In this document: in pieces, positions 52,592 through 61,091 of the stretch
Layout: every line of letters starts with the position of its first letter
Numbering within the stretch: position 1 is the first letter of the stretch
From: Miltoncostaea sp036826475
GTDB lineage: Bacteria > Actinomycetota > Thermoleophilia > Miltoncostaeales > Miltoncostaeaceae
Assembly: GCA_036826475.1 (NCBI GenBank)
Contig: DAISWG010000014.1
Coordinates: 1 to 64,000 of the forward strand
Direction: 5' to 3'
DNA length: 64,000 nucleotides
The notes under the pieces: generated by a model
What the model was told of the DNA's origin: nothing
Seen by the model: only the letters and a program-made list of their open reading frames with translations
Databases searched by the model: none
Program-made: the position numbers and the translations under genes

Positions 52592-53856
52592 GACAGGTCC
52601 CTCGCCAGCCGCAGCCCGCTGAAGATCTGGCGCCGCTCCGGCAGGTCCCAGTTGCGGAAGCTCGGGCGGGCGGCGACGGCCTGCGTGGCCCACGACCCGC
52701 CCCGCAGGACCCGGTACGCCGTCCCGAAGAACACCTCCGCGTACTCGCGGTACGGGAATGCGGAGAAGCCGGGGTAGCCGCCGAACGCCGACGACGTCCA
52801 CTCCCAGACGTCGCCGAGCATCCCGCGCAGGCCCTGCGGGTTCGCGGGATGGGCGCCCACGGGCGCGCGGGCGAACCCGGTCTGGTCGAGGTTCCCCCAC
52901 TCCCCGTCCGCCGGCGTCCCCCGCGCGGCGCACTCCCACTCCACCTCGCTGGGCAGGCGCGCGCCCGCCCACCGGGCGTGGGCGTCGGCCTCGTGGGCGC
53001 TCACGTGGCAGAGCGGCAGGCGGGGGTCGAGCGGGTCGACGCGGTCGAACGACCGCTCGAGCCAGCCGCCCGCGCCGTCGCCCTCCCAGTAGAGCGGCGC
53101 CTCCACGCCCCCGGCCCGGCGCCACGCCCAGCCGGCATCGGTCCACAGCTCCCGGCGCAGGTAGCCGCCGTCCTCCACGAAGGCCAGGTGGTCGCCGTTG
53201 GTGACCGGGTCGCGGGCCATCAGGAACGCCGGGACGGCGCGCGCGTGGCAGGGGCGCTCGCAGTCGTAGGCGAAGCCCGGCCCGTCGGCGCCCATGCAGA
53301 AGACGGTGGGGCCCACCTCCACCCAGCCGCCCGTCGCGCCAGCCGCGTCCCGCAGCCGGCGCCGGCCGTCCGGCACGTACGCGCCCGGCGGCAGCATCTG
53401 GAGCGCCTGCAGCACCGTCTCCGTGTGCTGCGCCTCGTGCTCCACCACCATCTCGAACGCGAACCCGCGGCGGGTGAGCGGATCGGCGTCGTCGCCCAGG
53501 TCGGCGGCCGCCAGCACCTCGAGGGACCGCTCGCGCACGTCCCGGAGGAAGCCGTGCGCCGCCTCCGGCGGCAGCAGCGGCGCGGTGCCCCGGTCGCGCC
53601 GCGGCGTCTCGGTGGCGTCGTAGAGCCGGTCGAGATCCGGGTGCAGGCCCGGCCGCCCGCCGACGCGCCGCACGAGCCACAGCTCCTCGTAGGCCGCGAT
53701 GTGTCCCAGGTCCCAGACCGGAGGGCTCAGGAGCGCATCCGGCTGACCGACGAGGTGCTCCGGCGGCAGCGGGGCGAAGAGCCCGAGCGTCCTGCGGCGC
53801 ACGTCGCCGAGACGGTCGGCGAGCGCCGTTGCCAGCGTCTCCACGACGTCCACCAT
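52588..53856 (-). CDS. egtB: ergothioneine sulfoxide synthase
   Basis: Iron enzyme that joins hercynine to a sulfur donor with oxygen. 422 residues: N-terminal DinB-like domain with the iron ligands His52 (DLGHIAAYE), His140 and His144 (HEAQHTE), and a C-terminal FGE-sulfatase (C-type lectin) domain ending WATQAVAARPSFRNWDLPERRQIFSGLRL. ATG 53856. Neither egtA, egtC nor egtE is in the window, so the sulfur donor (gamma-glutamylcysteine or cysteine) and the lyase must be encoded elsewhere. Confidence 0.93.
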   Translation of the reverse strand: MVDVVETLATALADRLGDVRRRTLGLFAPLPPEHLVGQPDALLSPPVWDLGHIAAYEELWLVRRVGGRPGLHPDLDRLYDATETPRRDRGTAPLLPPEAAHGFLRDVRERSLEVLAAADLGDDADPLTRRGFAFEMVVEHEAQHTETVLQALQMLPPGAYVPDGRRRLRDAAGATGGWVEVGPTVFCMGADGPGFAYDCERPCHARAVPAFLMARDPVTNGDHLAFVEDGGYLRRELWTDAGWAWRRAGGVEAPLYWEGDGAGGWLERSFDRVDPLDPRLPLCHVSAHEADAHARWAGARLPSEVEWECAARGTPADGEWGNLDQTGFARAPVGAHPANPQGLRGMLGDVWEWTSSAFGGYPGFSAFPYREYAEVFFGTAYRVLRGGSWATQAVAARPSFRNWDLPERRQIFSGLRLARDLS

Positions 53857-53913
53857 CGCCGACGCGGCCGGCGCGGTGGGGTGACCCGTCTCACAGGGTG
53901 CGATCCGTCACAA

Positions 53914-53929
53914 CGTGAGCACGCTCACA
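53914..53929. promoter_or_regulatory. Crp-like palindrome between egtB and the VanW gene
   Basis: CGTGA-GCACGC-TCACA matches nine of ten positions of the Crp consensus TGTGA-N6-TCACA. Inside it GTGAGC-AC-GCTCAC (53915-53928) is a perfect 6-bp dyad. It sits in the divergent spacer, 58 bases from egtB and 95 bases from the VanW ATG, so it could serve either gene. A Crp-fold regulator lies 3 kb away and a cyclase gene 9 kb away; any link is inference. Confidence 0.45.
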
Positions 53930-54008
53930 GGGGCCGGGTGATCCATCCGGCGCGTACGAACGTCCGTCGCGGAACCGCGGGCGGTGTCTCTCCGGACGGA
54001 GTCCGTTC

Positions 54009-54014
54009 TAGAAT
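54009..54014 (+). promoter_or_regulatory. -10 box for the VanW gene
   Basis: TAGAAT, 9 bases before ATG 54024, no Shine-Dalgarno. Short-leader or leaderless promoter. Confidence 0.45.
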
Positions 54015-54023
54015 CCGCAACCC

Positions 54024-55952
54024 ATGCCGGACGCGCCGCGACAAGGAGCCCCGAGCGGCGCACGGCGGCCGCGGACACCCGAGGAGCGCGCGAGGGCGCG
54101 CCGGCGCCGGCGCAACCGGCGCGTGGGGGTGCTGGCGCTGGTCGTCGTGCTGCTCGCGGTGGGCATCGGGACGGCGATCGCGTTCAGCCGGGACGACGAC
54201 GGGGGCGCCCCCGGGTCGGTGCAGGTCGCCGGCGTCGACGTCGCGGGCAAGGACCGCGCCGAGATCGCCGAGACCGTCCGCGACCGCGCCAGGGAGCTGG
54301 CGAAGGAGCAGATCGTCGTGACCCGCACCGACCAGCCGGGGTTCCGCGTGGCGGCCACCCGGGCGGAGCTGGGGGCGCGGCCGCGCGTGAGGGCGGCCGT
54401 CGACGAGGCGCTGGAGCCCCGGAACCTCGGCGGGCGGATCCTGTCCGGGATCGGCATCGCCCCCACGCGCGACGTCGAGATCCACTGGACGTTCGACGCG
54501 CGCAAACTCGGGGGCCTGATCCGCCAGGTCACCGGGCGCACCAACGACCCGGCGCGCTCCGCGTCGCTCGAGGTGACCGACACCGACATCGTGCTGACGC
54601 CCGCCGAGGGCGGCTACGGCATCGACGCGCGCGAGCTGCGCCGGGAGATCTCCGACGGCGCGACGGAGGTGGCCGTCACGCCCGGGCCGCTCGTGCCGGC
54701 CGTGTCCGACGAGGCGGCCGCCGCCGCGCGCGAGCAGGCACTGGCCCTGATCGCGAAGCCGGTGCAGGTGACCTTCAAGAACAACGGCGTGCCGATCGAG
54801 ACCTCGGTGCTGCGCCAGGCGCTCCGGTTCCGCGCGGACCCGCCGGCGCTCGAGGTGCGGCTCGATCCCGACGTGCTCTACGCGGACATCAAGGACGCGT
54901 TCTCCACCCGGGAGCAGCCGTACCGCGACGCCAGCTTCCAGGTGAACGGGTCCACCGTCCGCATCGTGTCGTCGCGCATCGGCCGCAGCCTCGACATGGA
55001 CGCCATCGCCCAGGAGATCATCGACGCCCCCGGCACCCCCGTCCGCGCACGGTTCAAGGTGACCGAGCCCGAGACGACCACCGCGGAGCTGAAGCGGCTG
55101 CGCATCACCGAGGAGATCTCGGAGTTCACCACGCCGTACAACTGCTGCGAGCCGCGGGTCACCAACATCCAGCGCGCCGCGCAGATCCTGGACGGCACGA
55201 TCATCCCGGCGGGCAACGCGTTCTCGCTCAACGACGCCCTGGGCCAGCGGACCATCGACCGCGGCTTCGTGCAAGCCCCCCAGATCGCCGCCGGCCAGCT
55301 CGAGGACGCGGTCGGGGGCGGGGTGTCCCAGGTGGCCACCACGCTGTACAACGCCGCCTTCTTCGGCGGGATGGACCTCATCGCGCACACCCCGCACCAG
55401 TTCTGGATCTCGCGCTACCCGAAGGGCCGTGAGGCGACGGTGTCGTGGGGCGGCCCCGAGCTCGTGTTCCGCAACGACTGGGACGCCGCGGTCCTGATCT
55501 CGGCCGCCGCCGGCTCGAACGGCATCACGATCCGCATGTTCTCGTCGAAGCTGGGCCGCGCGGTGGAGACCACCACCGGCGAGCCGACCGACGTGAAGGA
55601 GCCGGAGGTCAAGGAGACGGAGAACCCCGACCTGCCTCCCGGCACCCGCGAGGTGAAGCAGGAGCTCGGAGGCCCCGGCTTCTCGATCTCGTACACACGG
55701 ACGGTCCTGGTGGACGGCGACGTGAAGCGCGACGAGACGTTCAACTGGACCTACGACCCGCAGGACGCATACATCGAGCTCGGGCCCGAGAAGGACACGT
55801 CCACCACCCGGCCGGACCGCGGGTCCACCACCACGGCACCGGGACGGACCACCACGGCACCGCCCTCGGCGCCGGAGACGCCCCCCGCCGGGACCGAGCC
55901 GGACCGGCCGACGCCGGCGCCCGGCGGCTCCGCCCCGCCCCCGCCGGGTTAG
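54024..55952 (+). CDS. VanW-family cell-wall protein
   Basis: 642 residues. An Arg-rich cytoplasmic start (RARRRRRNRR), one transmembrane anchor (about 33-54) and an extracytoplasmic part with two peptidoglycan-binding (PG_binding_4-like) modules around 65-340, then the VanW domain (FTTPYNCCEPRVTNIQRA; NAFSLNDALG; GGGVSQVATTLYNAAFFGG) and a Thr/Pro-rich tail. Probably wall remodelling or assembly; VanW itself has no proven enzyme activity. Its TAG stop shares TTAG with the convergent hydrolase stop. Confidence 0.9.
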   Translation: MPDAPRQGAPSGARRPRTPEERARARRRRRNRRVGVLALVVVLLAVGIGTAIAFSRDDDGGAPGSVQVAGVDVAGKDRAEIAETVRDRARELAKEQIVVTRTDQPGFRVAATRAELGARPRVRAAVDEALEPRNLGGRILSGIGIAPTRDVEIHWTFDARKLGGLIRQVTGRTNDPARSASLEVTDTDIVLTPAEGGYGIDARELRREISDGATEVAVTPGPLVPAVSDEAAAAAREQALALIAKPVQVTFKNNGVPIETSVLRQALRFRADPPALEVRLDPDVLYADIKDAFSTREQPYRDASFQVNGSTVRIVSSRIGRSLDMDAIAQEIIDAPGTPVRARFKVTEPETTTAELKRLRITEEISEFTTPYNCCEPRVTNIQRAAQILDGTIIPAGNAFSLNDALGQRTIDRGFVQAPQIAAGQLEDAVGGGVSQVATTLYNAAFFGGMDLIAHTPHQFWISRYPKGREATVSWGGPELVFRNDWDAAVLISAAAGSNGITIRMFSSKLGRAVETTTGEPTDVKEPEVKETENPDLPPGTREVKQELGGPGFSISYTRTVLVDGDVKRDETFNWTYDPQDAYIELGPEKDTSTTRPDRGSTTTAPGRTTTAPPSAPETPPAGTEPDRPTPAPGGSAPPPPG

Positions 55953-56824
55953 CCGGCGAAGAAGGCCGCGAGCTCGGCGGCGGTCTCCTCGGGCGCCTCC
56001 TCCGGCAGGAAGTGCCCGCACGGCAACGCCCGGCCGCGCAGGTCGTCCGCCGTGTCGCGCCAGGCGCCGAGCACGTCGTGGAGCCGCTCCATGGCGCCGT
56101 GCGCGCCCCACAGGACCAGGAGGGGGCAGGCCATCCGCGCCCCCGCGTCCGCGCGGTCGTGCTCCAGGTCGATCCCGGCCGCCGCCCGGTAGTCCTCGCA
56201 GGAGGCGTGGATCGCCGCAGGGTCGGAGAAGCAGCGGACGTACTCGGCGATCGCCGCCTCCTCCACCGGCCGCGCCCGTCCCGACCAGCGCCGCACCGTC
56301 TCGCGCAGGAACCACTCGGGATCGTGGCCGATCAGCGTCTCGGGGAGGCCGTCGGGCTGGATCAGGAAGAACCAGTGGTAGTAGGCCGTCGCGAAGGCCT
56401 GGTCGGTGCCGTCGAAGAGCGTGAGGGTGGGGACGATGTCGAGCACCGCCGCCCGCGCCACCGCGTCGGGGTGGTCGAGCGCCATCCGTCGCGTCACCCG
56501 CCCGCCGCGGTCGTGGCCCGCCACGCCGAAGCGCGGGAAGCCGAGGGCGCGCATCGCCGCGACCATGTCCGCCGCCATCGCCCGCTTCGCGTATCCCGCG
56601 TGGTCGGCGCCCCCGGGGGGCCGGCCGCTGTCGCCGTAGCCGCGCAGGTCCGCGCACACCACGGTGAACCGCTCCGCGAGGACCGGCGCCACCAGATGCC
56701 AGCACGCCCGCGTCTGCGGGTAGCCGTGCAGCAGCAGCAACGGAGGGCCGCTGCCGCCGACCCACGCGGCGACGGTCAGGTCGTCGACGTCGATGCGCCG
56801 GTCGTCGAAGCCGGGCGGGAACAC
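55949..56824 (-). CDS. fluoroacetate-dehalogenase-like alpha/beta hydrolase
   Basis: 291 residues. All residues known for fluoroacetate dehalogenases (numbering of the Rhodopseudomonas RPA1163 enzyme in brackets) appear: nucleophile Asp105 (110) with Arg106 and Arg109 in GHDRGGRV, Asp129 (134) in LDIVPT, the fluoride pocket His150-Trp151 (155-156), Trp180 (185) and Tyr212 (219), and catalytic His271 (280) in CGHFLPEEAPEE. Ordinary epoxide hydrolases lack this set. Start GTG 56824, with AGGA about 8 bases upstream. Cytoplasmic. Whether it removes fluoride needs assay. Confidence 0.85.
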   Translation of the reverse strand: MFPPGFDDRRIDVDDLTVAAWVGGSGPPLLLLHGYPQTRACWHLVAPVLAERFTVVCADLRGYGDSGRPPGGADHAGYAKRAMAADMVAAMRALGFPRFGVAGHDRGGRVTRRMALDHPDAVARAAVLDIVPTLTLFDGTDQAFATAYYHWFFLIQPDGLPETLIGHDPEWFLRETVRRWSGRARPVEEAAIAEYVRCFSDPAAIHASCEDYRAAAGIDLEHDRADAGARMACPLLVLWGAHGAMERLHDVLGAWRDTADDLRGRALPCGHFLPEEAPEETAAELAAFFAG

Positions 56825-56878
56825 CGCCGGATCCTGCCATCCCGCGACCACCGATTTCGTGACCGCGGCGTGCGGCCG

Positions 56879-56884
56879 TACGAT
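56879..56884 (+). promoter_or_regulatory. -10 box for the LuxR-type regulator gene
   Basis: TACGAT, 9 bases before ATG 56894, no Shine-Dalgarno. Confidence 0.35.
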
Positions 56885-56893
56885 CGACGGCGC

Positions 56894-59575
56894 ATGGCGA
56901 CCGAGCCGGCATACCTCGCCGCCCCGCCGCCGCTGACCGGGCGGGCGGCGGCGCTCGACGACCTGGTGGCGCTCGCAGCCGGCCGCCCCGGGGTGGTGGT
57001 GCTCGCCGGCCCGCCGGGAATAGGGCGCTCGCGACTGGCGCGCGAGGCCGCCGTGCGGCTCGCGATGGACGGCACGGCGCTCGTCGACGCGGAGGCGCCG
57101 GGAGTGGCGGCGGAGGTGCTGGCGGACGCGCTCGCGGAGGCCGGGCACGGGCGCGACCCCGCCCGCGCCGCGCGCCTGCGCCCCATCGTGAACCTGCTCG
57201 GTGAGCGCGGCGACGAGCCGGGCCTCGCGGCGGGCCTGGCCCGGCGCCTCGCCGGCTCGCGCGGCCTCGTGCTGATGACCGGGCGCGAGATGCACGGCGA
57301 CGTCGCCACCATGGTGCTGCCGCCGCTCGCGGAGGAGGACGCGCTCGCCCTGGTGCGGGCGGCAGCGCCAGGGCTCCCCGCCGCCGCGGCGGCCCAGGTG
57401 GCCGCGCTGGGCGACGGGGTCCCGGGCCGGCTCGTCGCCCTGGCGCACGCCGCCCGCGACTGGCCCGGCGGCGACGCGCCGCTGCCCGTGCCGGCGCCGC
57501 TGCGGGCCGAGGCCGAGGGCGCGCTCGCCCCCCTCGACGGCTGGCCCGCGGACCTCGCGCGGTGGGCGGCGCTGCTGAGCGAGCCCTTCTCGGTGGGCCT
57601 GCTGGCCCGCACGACGCTGGAGACGCCCGCCCGCATCGCCGCTGGCCTCGACGCGCTGACCGCCGCCGGGGTGCTCGGCGAGGTGCCCGGACCGCCGGAG
57701 GTGCGATGGCGGTTCCGCGACCGGGTGCTCCGCGCCGTCGCGGCGGGGGCGATGGACGGCGCCGAGCGGCGCCGGCGCCACGCGGCCGCGCTGGTGTCGG
57801 GCCGGGCGGCGGGCGACCCGCCGGGCGAGCTCGCCCGGCACGCCGTGGGCGCCGCCGACGCCGCGGCGGTGGTGGAGTGGGCGGTGCGCGCCGCCGCGGC
57901 CGCCCACGACGCGGGCGACCTGGACGGGGCCCTGGCCCAGTCCGACCGCGCGCTGGCCTGGTGGAACCCCGCGCTGGGCGAGTCGGCGCGCATGGCGGCC
58001 CTGCACGAGCGGGGCATGGCGCAGCTCGACCGCGCGGTGTGGCTCGAGGCCGCCGAGGCGCTGGAGGAGGCCGCCCGCGGACGCCGCGAGCTGGGCGAGC
58101 GCGACGCCGCCCTCGGAAGCATCTCCGCGGCGTCCAGCGCCCGCTGGATCCTCGGACAGCACGACCTGGCGCTCCGGTCCATCCAGGACCACCTGACGCG
58201 CAGCCGCGACCCGGCCGCCCCGCCGTCGGCCGCCCGCGCGGAGGCGTTGACCCACGCGGCCGGGATGGCCGCGATGACGTCCCGCTTCTCCGATGCGCTG
58301 GCCCACGCCGGCGAGGCCCGCACCGAGGCGACCGCAGCGGGGGCCGACGACACATCCACGCGGGCGCTCATCTTCATGGGGATGGCCGAGAGCGGACGCG
58401 GGGGGCCGGGCGGGCTGCTGCACCTGGCGCGGGCGCGCCGGGAGGGCGGGCGCGCCGCCGGCGCCTTCGCCCGCAACGCGACGCTCGCGATGATCCACGA
58501 GAGCCATGTGCTCCTGGCCGTGGGCCGCCCCGCCGACGCCGCCGCCTGCGCCCGGGACGGCATCGCCCGCGCCCGCGAGCTGGGGTTGCGCGAGCACGAG
58601 CTCGTGCTGACGGGGAACCTGGGCGAGGCGCTCGCCGCCTCCGGCGCGCTGCCCGAGGCGCGGCGCGAGCTGGAGGCCGCCGTCGCGGGATGGGCGGAGC
58701 TGGAGGGCGGCGTCAACACCCCGGCGGAGCCGGGGATGGCCTGGCTGCTGCTGGCGGAGGGGCGGATCGAGGACGCCCTGTCGCGCCACCGAGCGCTGTC
58801 GTCCCGCGAGGGCCCGGTGCTGTTCGAGCAGGTCGCCCCGGTCGCGACCGGACACGCCCTGGCGGCCCTCGCCGGGGGCGGCCGCGAGGAGGCGGCGCTG
58901 GCGGTGTCCCGCGCCCTCGAGGCGTGGCGCCGCACCGACGACCGGCTCACGTCCATCCCCCTGCTCGCGGTAGCCGCCGAGGCGCTCACCGGCGACGAAG
59001 CGGCCCGATGCGTGACCGCGCTCGAGGAGATGGACGCGGCGGGCATCGCCCTGGCCGGACCGTCGGCGGCCTACGCCCGCGGCGTGCTGGCGCGCGGCGG
59101 CCGCGGCGCCGCCCGCGACCTGCGCGCCGCCGCCGACGGCTTCGACGCCCTCGGGCTCAGGTGGTGGGCGGCGCGGTCGCGGTTCGCCGCCGGCCTGGCC
59201 GACGGCCGCTCCGATCCGGCCGCCGAGGACCTGCTGGCCGCCCGCCGGGCGTTCCGCACGATGGGCGCCGACGGCTGGCGGCGCCGCGCCGAGGCCCGCC
59301 TGCGGGCCATCGGCCGTCGCATCCCAACCCGCTCGCGTCCGCCCACCACCCCGGGCGCCGGGCTGTCCGCCCGCGAGCTCGAGGTGCTCGCGGAGCTGGC
59401 GCTGGGGCTGCGCAACAAGGACATCGGGGAGCGTCTGTTCATCAGCGAGCGCACGGTCGCGCGCCACCTGGTCCAGATCAACGCGAAGCTGGGCGTGACC
59501 AACCGGACGGCCGCCGTCCGCGTGGCCCAGGAGATGGGCCTCCTCGCCCCCAGGGAGCTCGGCACAACGCCGTAA
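56894..59575 (+). CDS. LuxR-family regulator with AAA-like ATPase and TPR domains
   Basis: 893 residues, LAL-like layout: N-terminal ATPase (P-loop GPPGIGRS 39-46, where the usual Lys is Arg, so nucleotide binding may be altered), a helical middle of TPR-like repeats, and a C-terminal LuxR HTH (LSARELEVLAELALGLRNKDIGERLFISERTVARH). Such proteins sense small molecules or metabolites. It is followed after 112 bases by the acyl-activation and N-acyltransferase genes, for which it is the natural regulator candidate. ATG 56894. Confidence 0.9.
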   Translation: MATEPAYLAAPPPLTGRAAALDDLVALAAGRPGVVVLAGPPGIGRSRLAREAAVRLAMDGTALVDAEAPGVAAEVLADALAEAGHGRDPARAARLRPIVNLLGERGDEPGLAAGLARRLAGSRGLVLMTGREMHGDVATMVLPPLAEEDALALVRAAAPGLPAAAAAQVAALGDGVPGRLVALAHAARDWPGGDAPLPVPAPLRAEAEGALAPLDGWPADLARWAALLSEPFSVGLLARTTLETPARIAAGLDALTAAGVLGEVPGPPEVRWRFRDRVLRAVAAGAMDGAERRRRHAAALVSGRAAGDPPGELARHAVGAADAAAVVEWAVRAAAAAHDAGDLDGALAQSDRALAWWNPALGESARMAALHERGMAQLDRAVWLEAAEALEEAARGRRELGERDAALGSISAASSARWILGQHDLALRSIQDHLTRSRDPAAPPSAARAEALTHAAGMAAMTSRFSDALAHAGEARTEATAAGADDTSTRALIFMGMAESGRGGPGGLLHLARARREGGRAAGAFARNATLAMIHESHVLLAVGRPADAAACARDGIARARELGLREHELVLTGNLGEALAASGALPEARRELEAAVAGWAELEGGVNTPAEPGMAWLLLAEGRIEDALSRHRALSSREGPVLFEQVAPVATGHALAALAGGGREEAALAVSRALEAWRRTDDRLTSIPLLAVAAEALTGDEAARCVTALEEMDAAGIALAGPSAAYARGVLARGGRGAARDLRAAADGFDALGLRWWAARSRFAAGLADGRSDPAAEDLLAARRAFRTMGADGWRRRAEARLRAIGRRIPTRSRPPTTPGAGLSARELEVLAELALGLRNKDIGERLFISERTVARHLVQINAKLGVTNRTAAVRVAQEMGLLAPRELGTTP

Positions 59576-59603
59576 GCCACGGCCGGCCCGGCGTCGCGCA
59601 TGG

Positions 59604-59621
59604 ATGGTCAATTCTGACCAT
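59604..59621. promoter_or_regulatory. 18-bp dyad upstream of the acyl-adenylating gene
   Basis: atggtca-attc-tgaccat: a perfect 7-bp inverted repeat with a 4-base centre, in the spacer between the LuxR-type regulator and the acyl-adenylating enzyme. Size and position fit an operator bound by a dimeric LuxR-type HTH. A GCGGATAG box follows at 59639-59646. Confidence 0.5.
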
Positions 59622-59687
59622 GAAGCGCCCCAGGAGCGGCGGATAGCGTGCCGCCGTCCGTTGTGCCCGGACCCGAGGTGAGACCAG

Positions 59688-61091
59688 GTGGCAACCATGA
59701 CCGAGCCGATGCCGGGAACGTTCGGCGGCATCACCGCCGATGAGTCTCCGCTCAACGGAGCCGAGCGGGCCGCGCTGCGCAGCTTCCGCCGTGCGGCCCT
59801 GACGTCGCGCGGCTACCGCGCCCACCTGGAGCGGACCGGCGTGGACCACCGGCTTGTCACGCGGATCTCGCAGGTGCCGTACACGGACAAGCGGATCGTC
59901 TTCGACGGCGGGATCGAGACGTGGCTCGAAGGCGGCCGGGTGGCCGACGCGGCCGAGCTGCTCACCTCCAGCGGCGCCACCGGCTTCTTCTCGGTGGGGG
60001 TGACCTCGCGGGCCGAGCGGCGCGCCCAGGAGCGCACGCTGGACCTGATCATCCGCTCGCTGGGCGGCGGCGAGGACAGCTCGACGCTGGTTCTGAACTG
60101 CCTGCCGATGGGCATCGGGGTGCCGACGCGTCTGGCGACGGTGGCGACCCCCTCGGTGCACCTCGAGATGGCCGTGGAGCTGCTGGCCCGCGCCGGCGAC
60201 GGCTTCGACCGCGTGGTGGTCGCCGCCGAGCCCCTGTTCCTGAAGGAGTTGGGCGAGACGGCGCTGCGCCGGCAGGGCCCGGACTTCGCCCGCCGGGTCG
60301 TCGCCTGCTTCATCGGCGGCGAGTGGATCGCCGAGAGCTTCCGCCGGTACGTGTCCGACCTCTTCGGCTTCCGCGACGACCAGGACGGCCGGCCCGGCCT
60401 GATGGTGTCGATGGGCGCCGCCGAGGTGGGCCTGCACGTGCTCCACGAGACGCCGGAGCTGCGCCGTGCCCGCAGGGAGCTCGACTCCGCCGACCTGCGG
60501 CGGGCCCTGTTCGACCGCGACCCGGGGTACTCCCCCACCCTCCTCGCATGGGACGCGAACCGCTACTTCGTCGAGCGCCGCCGGCACGACGACGGCACCG
60601 GCAGCCTCGTGGTGACCGCGCTCACGCGGCGGCTGCTGCCCCTGGTGCGGTACGACCTCGACGACGAGGCCGACATCATCGCGCCCGACCGCGCCAACCG
60701 CCTCCTGGCCGACGCCGGCTGCGACGTCCGTCTGGACCGCCCCGCCATCGCCCTCTGGGGGCGCCGCGGCGGGACCGTCTCCGGACCGGACTGGAGCCTG
60801 CGCCCCGAGATCATGAAGGAGGGCCTGTTCGCCACCGCCGCGCACGCGGGCGCGCTGACCGGCCGCTTCCGCATCGCCGCGGAGGACGGGCTCCCGGCCC
60901 TGCACGTGCAGCTGCGCGACGGGGTGGTGGCCACCCCGGGGATGCAGAACGCGCTGGCCCTGATGACGCGGGTCGTCTCCGGCGCCACCGACGCCCGTGT
61001 GGCGATCCACGGCTACCGCGAGTATCCGTACCACGAGGCCGGGGACTTCCAGCACAAGCCGGCCTACGTCGCGAGGGCGGGGTCGTCGTGA
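59688..61091 (+). CDS. PaaK-like acyl/aryl-adenylating enzyme (ANL superfamily)
   Basis: 467 residues. P-loop TSSGATG (93-99), A5-like MGAAEVG, A7-like VRYDLDDEAD and a C-terminal Lys (FQHKPAYV) are the ANL core of a phenylacetate-CoA ligase or LuxE-like acyl synthetase. Expected to activate a fatty or aromatic acid as adenylate and pass it on. GTG 59688 has GAGGTGAG 6 bases upstream; ATG 59697 is an alternative. Its stop overlaps the acyltransferase start as GTGA, so the two act together. Confidence 0.85.
   Translation: MATMTEPMPGTFGGITADESPLNGAERAALRSFRRAALTSRGYRAHLERTGVDHRLVTRISQVPYTDKRIVFDGGIETWLEGGRVADAAELLTSSGATGFFSVGVTSRAERRAQERTLDLIIRSLGGGEDSSTLVLNCLPMGIGVPTRLATVATPSVHLEMAVELLARAGDGFDRVVVAAEPLFLKELGETALRRQGPDFARRVVACFIGGEWIAESFRRYVSDLFGFRDDQDGRPGLMVSMGAAEVGLHVLHETPELRRARRELDSADLRRALFDRDPGYSPTLLAWDANRYFVERRRHDDGTGSLVVTALTRRLLPLVRYDLDDEADIIAPDRANRLLADAGCDVRLDRPAIALWGRRGGTVSGPDWSLRPEIMKEGLFATAAHAGALTGRFRIAAEDGLPALHVQLRDGVVATPGMQNALALMTRVVSGATDARVAIHGYREYPYHEAGDFQHKPAYVARAGSS

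Noticed and set aside
55949..59755. 1268-codon minus frame covering the LuxR-type regulator and the dehalogenase
   Set aside because: Only its last 291 codons, the hydrolase, look real. The rest is opposite the regulator and has no motifs.
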